Below, piece by piece: positions 8,804 to 19,800 of a stretch of DNA of 64,000 bases (positions are counted from its first letter, which is position 1; the number at the start of each line of letters is the position of its first letter). A program made the translations under genes and the position numbers. The notes below the pieces were generated by a model. It made no database searches. It had not been told where the DNA came from and saw only the letters and a program-made list of their open reading frames with translations. Source of the stretch: Aurantiochytrium sp. KH105 (taxonomy: Eukaryota; Sar; Bigyra; Thraustochytrida; Thraustochytriidae); the NCBI GenBank assembly GCA_003116975.1, contig BGKB01000144.1, forward strand, positions 62,001-126,000. The letters are read 5' to 3'.

Positions 8804-9793
8804 ATGCTGTCGCGCGTCATGGCGTTCTACAACTATGGGCGCAAGAACTTCACCGAGAAGGGCTACGCCAAGGCACCGAGACCAGATTTGAGCGCCGACC
8901 TGACGGGTCGCGTTTATGTGGTGACGGGCAGCAACAGTGGTATCGGCAAAGAGGTGGCCGGTCACCTGTTTAAGAGAGGCGCACGCGTCTACATGGTCTG
9001 CCGCAGCAAGGATCGTGCTGAGGATGCGCGCAAGGAGATCTGCGAAGCGCACAAGGAGCGCCAGGCGGAGGATGTCCGCCTCGTTATTGCTGACATGTCT
9101 TTGTACAGTGGCGTGCACCAGGCTGCGTCAGAGGTAGCCGAAAAGGAGTCCAAGGTCGATGGACTTGTCTGCAATGCAGGCGCTCTGCTCGACAAAAAGG
9201 TCTTGACAGACGAAGGTGTCGAGTTGACCTTTGCGTGCCACTTTCTCTATGGCATGTACCACATGGGCAATTTTATGCTTCCGCTGCTGGAGAAATCTGA
9301 CGACCCGCGCATCGTTGTCACGACGAGCGGAGGCATGTACAACGCCAAGCTCTACGAGTTTGACGAGCTTCTCAAGGGTCCTGAGAAGGGGTTTGATGGT
9401 CAAATCACCTATGCCAAAGCCAAACGCGCCCAGGTGGCCGTGGCAGAGGAGTGGGCCAAGTCTCTCGGCAAGGTGAAGATTGCCACGGTGCATCCCGGCT
9501 GGACCGCGACCCCCGGAGTCGACAAGGCGTACGGCTCATTTTCCAAGTGGCTGCTCTCGCCTATGCGCACGCCCTGGGAGGGCGCTGAAGGCATTTGCTT
9601 CTTGGCCACGACCTCTGGTTCAAACATTGAGACTGGTCAGCTTTACTTGGACACGCTCACGCAGCCCAAACATTTGCATAAATCAACCGAAACGCCTCCG
9701 GAGGTCACGGAGCGCTTCATGAAAGCTCTTGAAGCCTACGAGCCCCCTTCTAAGACGGAGGAACAAAAGGACGATGCCGTGGTCTCGAACTGA
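8804..9793 (+). CDS. Short-chain dehydrogenase/reductase, DHRS12-like
   Basis: 329 aa. Classical SDR Rossmann fold: TGSNSGIG cofactor loop (41-48), NAG (124-126), catalytic Ser about 175 in TTSGGM, and Y203-x3-K207 in YAKAKR, followed by HPGW and TPGV. The N-terminal segment before the fold (YGRKNFTEKGYAKA) and the order VTTSGGM, FDGQ and TYAKAKRAQV match the DHRS12 family, NAD(P)-dependent oxidoreductases with no settled physiological substrate. Length is close to animal DHRS12. The C-terminal 30 residues are charged and disordered. Start: first ATG; a second at codon 6 is possible. It stands alone, with no related neighbour. Confidence 0.88.
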   Translation: MLSRVMAFYNYGRKNFTEKGYAKAPRPDLSADLTGRVYVVTGSNSGIGKEVAGHLFKRGARVYMVCRSKDRAEDARKEICEAHKERQAEDVRLVIADMSLYSGVHQAASEVAEKESKVDGLVCNAGALLDKKVLTDEGVELTFACHFLYGMYHMGNFMLPLLEKSDDPRIVVTTSGGMYNAKLYEFDELLKGPEKGFDGQITYAKAKRAQVAVAEEWAKSLGKVKIATVHPGWTATPGVDKAYGSFSKWLLSPMRTPWEGAEGICFLATTSGSNIETGQLYLDTLTQPKHLHKSTETPPEVTERFMKALEAYEPPSKTEEQKDDAVVSN

Positions 9794-10898
9794 TCTGATA
9801 CGAGACCGTTCACTTTTCCTTTTATAGAAATACTCTGGTGTCGCCACCAATTTCTTTGTTTAGATAAGTATGTACGAACCTTGAGTCCAGGAGTCAAAAA
9901 GGTGCTGGTGCAACGCATAGCATAGGCCTTCAAAATGCAGCTCAATTTTTCTTGTTTGTAACCATGAAGCGAACGGATCTTGACTGCGTCCGCATTTTGA
10001 GCAGACGAATGGAAAAGTCGACCTCTCTCCCTTCCTCTCCCACGACCATTCTCTTGTCGCTTCAGCGGGACGCTGCACCTTTTCTCACGACACGGCGCGT
10101 GACCGGTGAGCAGCGCGTAACCGTCGCCGCTCTCAGCAAGACTTCCGGTCGTCGGTCCTCATAATTTACATTTCTCTCTCTCACAGGCACGCGCTGCTGG
10201 CCGAGCACGCACCCCCCAGGCATCCATCCATCCACCCGTCCGTGAATCAATCCATCCATCGTCACACATGCCACCCACCGCCCTCACCCTCACTCCCGAG
10301 GGCGGACGCTCGCAGCCGCGACGTTATCGACACGCACGCCCGGCCAAACGTTCGTTGCAGCTCGCGCGTCCTGCTCGGGCTCCGCTCCGCAACCCTCCTC
10401 CTCCGCTCACACGCATCGCGCGCCGGGCCAACGAACCCACGCTGGAAGCAGGCCAACTATCCGTTGATGAGCAAGCAACCCGCGGGTCTCTGCGAAAACT
10501 CGTAGTCGCGGCCGCCTGCTCGGGGAGGCGGCGGGCGCGGCGAGGCGAGGCGGCAGACCCGCTTCGCTGCAGAGCAGACCGCGCACGAGCCTCGCGCAGA
10601 TCTCGCGCGGACGCGGACGCGGACGCGGACGCGGGCGCGGAGGGAGGGACCCGGGCGCCCGACCGGCGTCGCGTGTGCGCGCGTCTCTCGCGAGCTGGCC
10701 GCGGAGGGCCGCTTGGGCGCGGAAAGGCAAGGCCGGGGATCGGCGATTCGTGGCGCCTTCATCGAGCATCCTCGAAGCAAAACGGGTATTCGTTCGATCG
10801 ATCGGTCGATCGTTCGTGCGCGCGAGCCGCGCGAGGTCCGTCCGGCAGGGAGGCGCGAGCAGAGGTGGGCGTGGCGGAGCGGCTCGGGCCGCCGGTCA
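9794..10898. other. Intergenic region between SDR and UBE2S genes
   Basis: About 1.1 kb, very GC-rich in its right half, with short CATC-type repeats (10219-10262) and CGGACG-type repeats (10612-10632). The right part is probably the leader of the UBE2S gene. Open frames here are compositional. No RNA gene seen. Confidence 0.5.
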
Positions 10899-12143
10899 AT
10901 GCCGAAGCGCAAGATGAGCGTAAGTTGTCCTGGCTCCGCGAGGAGAGCTTGCTTGCCCTGCCCTGTCCGAGACAGGCCAAAAGCAGGCAAGAAAGAGAGA
11001 AGGAAAGGTGTAACTGACGGGCGTTGACTCGCGTGCGCCGGCGTGCGTGCCGGCGGCAGCCGGGAGCAGAGCGAACGTGTCGGCTGACAGGGACGCGGAT
11101 TGAGGCCAAGAGGTGACGATGGGCATTGACGCGGACAACGACTCATTGAATCAACTTCATCTCCCATTTCATCTCAATTGGTTTGGTTTGTTTTGTCATT
11201 GGCGCTGTCTTTGCTGGTTGTCCGCGTTACCGATGAACAGATTGTTGGGAGATTCTGACTGCAGTCGTGAGCCAGCCAGCTAGCCAGCCAGCCTGTCAGT
11301 CAGCCTGCCAGCAGCAAATCCGTCGCAGTCCTGCCAGCCACACCTTGTTAAGCTCCCGCTGCCGCACGTGCACTCCCGCGGCCTCGTGCTCCGCATCAAT
11401 GAATGTGAAAAAAAATATCCAAACGTTCGGATCGCGTGCGTGTCTGTCTCATGAATGGTGGATGGGCCTGTACTTTCTTTTCGTATTGTGTGTAGTTTTC
11501 AACGTCGCACGAAAACCTTGCACCGCAGGTGCTGCAGCGCATCGCTCGCGAACTCCGCAAGCTTGCAACTTCGCCGCTTGACGGTATCAACGTGATTGTG
11601 AATGAAGAGGATCTCACCGATATCCAGGCTGAGATCGCTGGCCCGGCCCAGACTCCCTACGAGGGCGGCGTCTTTCGGTGCAAGCTCGTACTGAGCAACG
11701 ACTTTCCCAACACGCCGCCCCGGGGTTTCTTTTTGACTAAAATCTTCCACCCCAATGTGTCTGCAAACGGCGATATCTGCGTCAACACACTGAAGCGAGA
11801 CTGGGACGCCTCCTTGGGCATGTCACACATTCTGCAGGTCATCCGGTGCCTGCTGATTATTCCCTTTCCGGAGTCGGCGCTCAACGAGGACGCAAGCAAG
11901 CTCTTTCTCGAAAGCTACGACGACTATTTCAAGCGTGCGCGCCTCATGACGAGCATTCACGCGATGCGCAAGTGCGCTGCCGGGTCTGGCTCCTCGTCTT
12001 CGTCGCGGGAAATTGCCATCGAGACCAAGGAGAAGGAGAATGCCTCTGGCGGAGCTGACGCTTCGATGACGTCTCGGCCTGCGGTCAAGCCCAAGCTCAC
12101 CAAGAAGAAGTCTGAGCGCAAGAAGAACCTCAAGCGCCTTTGA
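10899..12143 (+). CDS. UBE2S: Ubiquitin-conjugating enzyme E2 S (APC/C chain-elongating E2)
   Basis: Two exons proposed: 10899-10919 (MPKRKMS) and 11529-12143, giving 211 aa. The main frame opens at GTG right after an AG (11527-11528), so it cannot start there in a eukaryote. An upstream ATG whose seventh codon meets GTAAGT (10920-10925) restores a start in phase. The UBC fold shows NEEDLTD, the catalytic Cys (about C91) in [16 protein letters not shown] before it, and PESALNEDA, all typical of UBE2S. The tail after the fold is Lys-rich and ends KKNLKRL, like the LRRL-type end that docks UBE2S on the anaphase-promoting complex. Known role: Lys11-linked ubiquitin chain extension in mitosis. 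The main exon is secure; the first exon is inference. Confidence 0.8.
10920..11528 (+). other. Probable 609-bp intron in UBE2S
   Basis: GTAAGT donor at 10920 and a CACCGCAG acceptor ending at 11528, with a pyrimidine-rich stretch at 11470-11505. It is phase 0. No other ORF-bearing intron of similar clarity is seen in the window. Confidence 0.6.
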
Positions 12144-12598
12144 TTAAACTCGCTTGCGCGCGCGAAAGCGTGCAGCTCGCTGCGGTTTTCTGGGTCTATT
12201 TTGGTCGCGGTCAGTTTCTCTCCTATTCTCTTTCCTCTGTCGCTCTCTCTCTCTTTCTCTCCACTCTGCGAACATGGTTGACCGTGATTGTGACTGGCCT
12301 TCGTGATCGATCTTCTTCTATACCTCCTCTGCTAATGATCAATCTACCTGTTTTCTGACTCTTTTTTTTTTTTTCTGGGTTTCTAAGTTGTGTCCTTGCG
12401 TGCGCACTCACGCCGCGCGTTCATTTCCCTCCTGGCCTCTTTGCTCTTACATTTTATACTTTGAATTGTTGAAAAGGTGGTACTAATGGTCATTATCATC
12501 GTTTATAAAACTGAAGGGGGGGAGGCAAAGTATGGGACATCAGAGGCGAACCTCGTGTGTATCAGAACGAAAGAGCGAAAAGGGCTCGATGCGTCTCC
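12144..12598. other. Convergent 3' region between UBE2S and RGS genes
   Basis: About 455 bp holding the 3' ends of two converging genes. It is CT-rich (12220-12270) with a T12 run near 12362-12373 and an AT-richer part near 12455-12510. No gene seen. Confidence 0.5.
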
Positions 12599-13292
12599 TC
12601 AGTCTTGTGCGGACTTTGGAGACTTGTTTGAATGGATCTCCAGGAGACGAGTTTGTAGCTGCGAGTCTTCGGTATCCGTCGCGACAGTCAGCGCGGCGTT
12701 AACAAAGCGCGGTAGCGTATCTGTTTCGAGCGTGTGACTTGCCTCCGCCTTTGCAGCTCGAAGTACATTGGCGATCTGCTCTTTGTCGTGGGTCTCGAGA
12801 GCGCGCTGCAGGTTTTTGGCAAGCGTAGGGCACAAACATACCCAGTCTGGGGCATCACTTTTCACGTATCGACTATTGATAGCGCTCGCGGAAGCGAGCC
12901 ACCCGCTAGAGCCATCCGACTTTGCCTCAAGTTTCTCCACTGCGCGCAAGCAACGCAAATTCTCGCCGCAAAGATGTGTTTCACAGTACTCTGCCAGCGC
13001 TTTGGCCACGAGGTCATCACTCAAAAGTTCTTGTAGCGAGAAGCGGGCAGATGCGGCGGCGCGTCGGCAATTTTCGCGATGCGCAGCCTGCTGATCTTCG
13101 CCCTCCTTGGAATCTCCCGATGCTCGAGAGGCGTCGCTCCCGGCTCGCTTGCGCTGCGCCGCGGCCGACCAACTCCGGTACCTTCGTCGCTTTTGGCCCT
13201 CGCTCCCGGCGGATGTATCGCGCCGAAACGAGAGCAGGTTCAGGATGTCCTTGCCCAGGCTCGCCGTTCTGCTCCTGTACGAGGAGGCCGCT

Positions 13293-13332
<40 letters not shown>

Positions 13333-13663
13333 TGGAGCTCACCGACGAGGGTGACGAAGACGAGGACGCAGACGACACGGACGAGACCGACAGCTGCTGC
13401 TGCGGCGCCAGCGCCAGAGACAGCGACAGTGCCGACGCCAGAGACGACGCTGGCGACGCCGGCGAGCCCAGTTTGCTCTCTTCCTCGTCCTCGTCGCCCC
13501 TCTGCTCCACCTGCTGCAGTCGCCTCTCCGCATGCTCCTCCTCGACCTCCTCGGCGGCCTTCTTGCCGCTGTCCGCGGGGTTCTGCACGTCGTCCTGCGT
13601 CATCGCCGCCATCCCCCTCTTGCCCTCCTCCGCGCTGCTGCTGCTGCTGCCGCCACTGCTCAT
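12599..13663 (-). CDS. RGS-domain protein with low-complexity N-terminus
   Basis: 354 aa from the ATG at 13663-13661 (MSSGGSSSSSAEEGKRG). The frame is open for 143 further codons upstream, but that part is Arg/Ser/His-rich leader-like sequence. Residues 1-200 are Ser/Ala/Glu-rich with a short SASASA stretch encoded by the GACGCC repeat at 13297-13332. Residues about 206-325 read as an RGS domain: FSLQELLSDDLVAKALAEY, then CGENLRCLRAVEKLE and a helical second half. RGS domains speed GTP hydrolysis by heterotrimeric G-alpha subunits, so a role in G-protein signalling is expected. No DEP, GGL or membrane segment is seen. RGS assignment rests on pattern and is moderately sure. Confidence 0.72.
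13297..13332. repeat. GACGCC hexanucleotide repeat
   Basis: Six tandem GACGCC units inside the RGS gene; they encode the Ser-Ala run in the N-terminal half. Confidence 0.8.
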
Positions 13664-16600
13664 CGATCTGCCGCTAGCCTGCCGCGCAAGGCTGGTGTGG
13701 CTCGCGTGCGTCTGCCTCGCTCGCCTCGCCTCGTCTCGCGCGCCCGGTCGTCGTCGCCGCGTCGTCGCTGCGTCGGGCTTCGGTTCTGCTGCCTGCCCAC
13801 GCCAGACTGCGCGAGCGGACGAACGAGAAATGAATGAATGAGCGAACGAGAAATGATGAAGGAATGGAAAATGAATGAATGAAGAATGACGCGATGATTG
13901 ACTGACTGAGTGCCGACGAATGATCGATCGGTCCGTCGATGGATCGGATCGAACGCGAGAACGAGCGAGCGAGTGAAGGTCAGTCAGCTCCGCCGGGCCT
14001 CGCTCGTGCCCATCCAGCCCCCTCCCCACGCTCCGCGCCTCGGCAGCCGTGGCCGCGCCGGCGGCACAAGCAGCGTCCCTCGCATTGAGCATGGCGAGCG
14101 AGCGTGCGCGCAGCTGCAGCTGCCATTGGCATGGCTGCAGCGGCTCAGCCCGGCCGCGCCCGGCTCAGCGCGCTCCGGCGCGGTGATGGAAGAGTGCGGG
14201 CTCGAGCCCGGGAGATTGGTAGTTAGGTGGTGCTAGTTAGGGCGTCGCGCTTCCGAGGAAATGGAGGGGAAGGGAGGGAAAGTGGACGGAGAGTGGAGCG
14301 CCGCTCAGCGCGGCGGAGCAGCAGCAGCTGCAGCAGCACGGAGCTGCCTTCTGCTGCTGCTGGCTGCTAGCTGCTGCTGCGTTGCCGAAGGCCCGTGCTC
14401 CGATCGGTCTTCAACAATCTCTCTCTTTCTCTCTGTGTCTCTCTCTCCTGCCTGCCTGAGCTCCCCGCACCCGCACTGTCTCTCTCCTCCGCCCCCCCCG
14501 TTCTCCCTCGGCCCTCGCTTCCTCTGACGCCTCCTCTCTGTCCCCTAACCCCCCTCTGCGCCTCCGCTCCGGCGCCGCCGCAAGGTGACCCCGCCGAACC
14601 CGGAACTGGACCGTGTGCGAATTCGTCGCACCGCGACTCCTCTCCACTCCACTCCACTCCAGTCTGCGTGGCGCCAGCATGCAGCCCGAGGGGCGGCACG
14701 GAGCGCGCTTGCTGCCCCTGGCCGCAGACCGAGCCTGCGCGCGGCACTCTACGGATTGCTGCAGCTTCTGGCGTCTCTCGCGAGCAGCGGCACGGCGTGC
14801 TCGAGTGCGTATATGTGCGCGCATCGAGTGAGTGCGTGTGTTTGTGTGTGTGAAGCGAAGAAGAAGTAAGGAGGGGAAGTGAGGGGACTGACTGCTGGCG
14901 TCGGTCACGAGCAGGATGGAGAATGACGAGCTTTTCTGGGACGCGGCATGCCTCGGCACGGTCGCCTTGCGCGCGACCCACTGCGACGGCGACTGCGGCG
15001 GATTCACCGATCGAATGACCGAATTGATCGTTCGATGTTGGTTAATGAATAAATCGTCCGCGCAATAGCGAGGGTGTGAGCGTCGGGAAACTTGACCTCG
15101 GCTGCGGTGCACAAGGAGGCGCGAACGAAGAGGATTTCTTTTTTGGACGGTCCTGTCACGGGAGCAGCGGCCGGCAGCGGCAGCGGCACGGCTGCAATGG
15201 ATTAACGCCTGCAACTCATGGAAGGGATTCAAATGGACTGTCGATGACGAGCGCGATCAGTCGGTGCGGGCAACTTCATGTTTTTGTCCTTCGCGCAGGT
15301 ATGGTGCGTGCTTGCTCGCTCGCTCGCTCGCTTGATCTCGTGATCCACATTTTGCATGGAGGCGTCGCCTAATCCGGGAATCGAAAGGCTTTGCTGCTGC
15401 TGCTGCTGAGAGTGCGTGCGCCTATTTTCCAGCAATTGCGACAGGTAAACAAACAGACACAGAAAATCATGATGAAACACAAAGTTTATCTGAATAGACT
15501 TTACCTACGTCCAGAAGTAGCTTAAGAACGAAAATTGATCTCTTGCACCCAAGCTTTTGCGACATCCTCGCTGGGCGCATGCCGACCGTTTCCTGCTAAT
15601 TGATTGACGCTTCATTCTCCTGGTCGCTCGCACCACTGCTATAATAATCACTGCATGCAAGGCGCAATAAACCTCTTTCCCCCACCACTGGCAAAGCTCG
15701 GACTCGGACTCCCTGACCGATCATCAATAATCAGCCAGTTGTCATCGCTGCCTTCAAGCAAGCAGGCAGGCAGGCAGGCAGGCAAGCAAGCAAGCAAGCA
15801 GGCCTTGCCGGCCGACGTACGTAACAGAAGCGCAGACTCACGATCGACGGACGGCGCATAGGCGGAACAATGGACCTCTAGCGCGCTCTGAATCGCAAGA
15901 AAAAGTTAGAATGTGCCATCGTCGATGGCGATTGTTCTCGCGCGCAGCAGCAGTCTGAATACTCTTGCACTCACTGTCAGCGGGTTATAACCTAACAATA
16001 ACTCCGCTGCCGCTGCTGCTGCCACTGCCGCTGCCGACGGCTGCTGGTTCCAGCTTCAACGTCCGCAGCGCGTTGCCTCGCCGGTTCAGGTGGCCGCATC
16101 GAGTCTCGAATAAGCGCAGCTGCAGTAGAGCAGCTTTTGCTTGCTTGCTGAGCCTTTGGCCGCTGCCGAAATCCGCGGCGCATGATGATTTCCAACGGCG
16201 AAGCTCATGGCCATGAGAGGCGAACTTGGCCTCGCCACCTCCGATGTGTCGCACCGACCGCTCGCTGCAGCTGTAGCTGCTGTTGCTCCTGCTCGTGCTG
16301 GCGGTGTGGTGTGGCTCTGTGTGGCCGGCAACATCGTGGAGGGCGGTGGGGCCGCGCGCAAGCCCATGCACTGCACAGCCCACACGGCTCGTATAGCATG
16401 CCATGTCGACAGAAATAGCTGCGAAATGGTCGTCGGTCGATCGTAGACCTCCTGGCAGAGAGACCCAGGGCATACGAACAGCAACCCCGTTGATAGAGGC
16501 TTGCTTGGGGTGGGGCGGCGTGGTGGAGTGGACGGAAGTGGAGTGGAGGCTGACAGAGGTTGATGCATACGGCCAGTCAATTAGTCAGCCCGCAACGACC

Positions 16601-16839
16601 TGAAAAACTGAGCAGCCCGAAGAACCGAATTGGTTGCACAGATGAGACAGTTTTAGCTTGAAAAGCAAGCCTTGAGGAAAGGAAGATAGAAAGAAAGGAA
16701 AAGCAAACGAAAATATAAATGAGACATCCTAGCACCAGACCAGCTGCAGCTGCACATCTAGCTTGCACACAAAGGGAAAAGTCTGTACTGCACGACCGAC
16801 GTTCATCCGAGAAAGTTCAAAGCTCAAGCTTGCGCTTCA
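13664..16839. other. Large gene-poor interval with simple repeats
   Basis: About 3.2 kb with no frame that looks like a protein. The left part (13664-14300) is the leader of the RGS gene, with GAAT/GAATGA repeats. Patches of CT-rich DNA (14405-14530), GCTC (15310-15330), GGCA/AGCA (15760-15800) and CTG repeats (15390-15410) follow. Frames on both strands here are Arg/Ser/Ala-rich and overlap each other, which argues against coding. A non-coding RNA cannot be excluded. Confidence 0.45.
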
Positions 16840-19800
16840 TCATAAAATCGAACAGCACGATGAGGTTTGGCCACTGAACTGCAGCTTGACTCGAGCAAAG
16901 ACTTCAAACTCGTGCTGCGAGCACGACACGATGTCTCCCACCTCAAGCTTCAGGTCCTCGTGCGCCTTGAGTTTCAGGTGCGTGCCATACTTACTCTCCA
17001 CATCATTGAGGAAAAAGTCGCCGCTTCGATACTGCACGATCGAATTCACGCGACTGACCGTGCGATCATTGAGCGAGATAACGCGGCGCCCAGGAAGCGG
17101 GTCCTCGGCCTCCTCGTCCCTGCTCGTCGATGTCCACCGACCAATGATGGTCAGGGCCTTGGTCAAAATGAAGAGTTGTCGCTTTTGTGGGCCAGCAATG
17201 CACTTGAGGACAAGGTAAAAGGGCTCCTTTGCAAGCTCGCGTTCAATCTCTGCCAGCGTGAGCCCATGCAAACGTGCTTCGAGGTCCGAGCGCTTGGAGA
17301 ACAGCGCGTCGTCAAAGGTCTCGTTGTCTGTCAAAATTTCCGCGTCCTCCAAATCGGACATATCCGCGGTCTCCGTGGACGCGAGAGATATGGTATCCGC
17401 GTCGTCATCAAGTCTCTCGCCATTTTCATCCGTAGCACTTTGTTCTTCAGCTTGTGAGTCTTGGCCCGATGATTGAGCAGGTGCATTCGCGGCAACAAGG
17501 CGCTCGATATACGCGAGCGTGTCGCCCTCGGCGCCCTCGTCAACGCTCTGACTGCTCGAAAGAGAAGCATGTCGTCGACTTGGACGCAATCTCTCTGACT
17601 GTGCAGACGTCATCGCAAACTCTCCAGGGAGAATACGGGTCGAATCAGGCGCCTTGATGGCGATGCTTCCGCGGGAGACCGCCTTGAAAGAGAAGTTTTT
17701 GTCATTGCTGATGCGTCTTGACGGCGTCTCGGCGCCAGGCTGACTCGGTGCACCGTCCTCCAGGCCGCTTCGTACGAGCATTTGCGGCGCAAGAGACTGC
17801 CGGCGTGACGATGCAAAGTGCGCAGGAAGAAGATCTCCAATGTTGATACGGCAGTGCTCAGTTTCCTCGCGAACACTTTCATTACTCATGCTCATAATCT
17901 TGATAAAGTCCTCTCGAAGCAAGCCATAAAGAATTACCTCTGCATTGGTGGCTACGGCATATGGTGCCTTGAACGGCTCTTCGGGCCGGATCAGTGCGGA
18001 TTCCAACATTTCCGAAAAAATATTACCCCCACCTCTGACGGGCGTAAACGATGATCGTCGCGAGAGAGGCTTGTACGAACCCCTTCGAGTCGGCCGGTCT
18101 TCGGCCCCCGTGCGCGACACATAGAGCGTTCCTGAGCTGACAATGTACATGCATTCGTGCTCGTCGCCGACTCGGAAAAGCTGAGTTGGGCTCGACAGTT
18201 CGACGCGGAAGAGCCGCCGCGAAAGCAACAGAAGCCGGGACGAGTCCACGTTCTCCAAGCACGGGATCTGCTGCAAATCATGCACGTTTGCTTGCGTCGT
18301 GCGATGGTCAACAAGAGTCCGGATGATCTCAAAGTTCGATGGGTGGATAATTGCCTTGGCAAGGTAAAAGTCAACGTAAAGACATACCATCGGAGTCGCT
18401 GCGCGAACACTGGCCGAGGCTGGCGACGCGGAGAACAGCGACATTTCACCCAAAACATTATCCGCCTTGACTTTGTTGAGAATTTTGGATGGTGCACTCT
18501 CGTGAAAGACGTGGGCCTCGCCCTTGCCAATGACGAGCATTCCGGTTACCTTGCTGCCCTGGCGAATTAGTATGTCTCCGACGCCGAACTCCATTGTGCA
18601 CACGGAGCTCGCGAGGAGATGGAGCTCACTTTCTTGAAGTCCCGCAAACAATCGCACCCTGCGCAGCACTGCGTGCGATTCACTTCGACGCTTCGCGACA
18701 GCGTCAGCTTCCTCAACCTTTTTCAGCGCCACGGTGAGCTGCGATCGTCCGAGTTTGATAGTGTCGCCCCGCTCCAACAAATGCAAGCGCCCAAGCGGAT
18801 TTCGTCCCTTTCCATTGAAGCCGTTCGGGTCGCGTACGCGTCGACTGAGCTCAATAAAGACTCCCTTTTTCCGGCTCTCGGGCATGGCGCTCACAAAAAA
18901 CTTGCGATCGTAGCATGATATTGACGCTGCGTACGGAGGCATCTCGTAATCTTTGACGGCAATGTCGCACTCGAGTACTTTGCGGCCAATAACAATGTCC
19001 TCTACGGAAGGCGACATGATAAAATAAGATGGCTCCGGTCCCGCACGCTCATCGTTTCCGAGCTGACGATAGCGGAGCGACTTTCGCGTTTTGCATACGC
19101 GAAGAGCAAGACAATCCCACGTCTCGTTCACTTCAGACGGCGCCAGGTCGCTCAACGAGTACGCGGTCAGTTCGCAGTGTTTGCCCAGTCGAAAAATGTC
19201 TCCTGGCAGAATGGAAACGGGGCGTTTAGCGCCTAGCACGAGTAATGTCGAAAGCGTTTGATCCACAGCCAGATCTCGCAGCCAAAAGTTGTTCTCGTTG
19301 TCGCGCTCGATACGTGCGTGGAAGCCTGATAGGCCTTCGATCCGAAAATCGCTCATTCTGTGTGAGCCAATGGAGATGTCGTGGACCCCAAACCCGCGTT
19401 TTGAGCCCTTTAGACTCGGTGGCCCATCCACGATTTCAAGCTCGACGCGCCTGCGAAAAAGACTGTCGAGCTCGTGCTGGCGTTTCGAAGCAATGTTTGA
19501 GACGAGCTTTTCGAATTCCGTGGCGCGCGAGCTATCTCCGCCGGACTGTCCGGAGTTGTGCGCGGATTCGATGCTGACGCCAACCTGATTTGTAGCCGCA
19601 CGCATAAAATCGAGCTGCTCCCCAGGGACCTCGGTGTCGCACCACACGGCGTCAAGAATAGCTTCCTCTTCCAGCACACTGGAACCGCCGTAAATATTCC
19701 GTTGCAGCGTGTTCATATCGAGATCAAGTTCGGCCGTTGCCTCCATCGTCTCGCCGCCAACTTCGCCCACAAAAACCACGTTATTTCGACCCGCGCGATG

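Noticed and set aside
8008..8820. 270-codon minus-strand frame with QASK repeats
   Set aside because: Produced by the GCTT microsatellite; overlaps the leader of the SDR gene and has no domain.
14411..15232. Long minus-strand frame in the gene-poor interval
   Set aside because: Arg/Ser/His-rich and compositionally driven; overlapped by other equally long frames on both strands.
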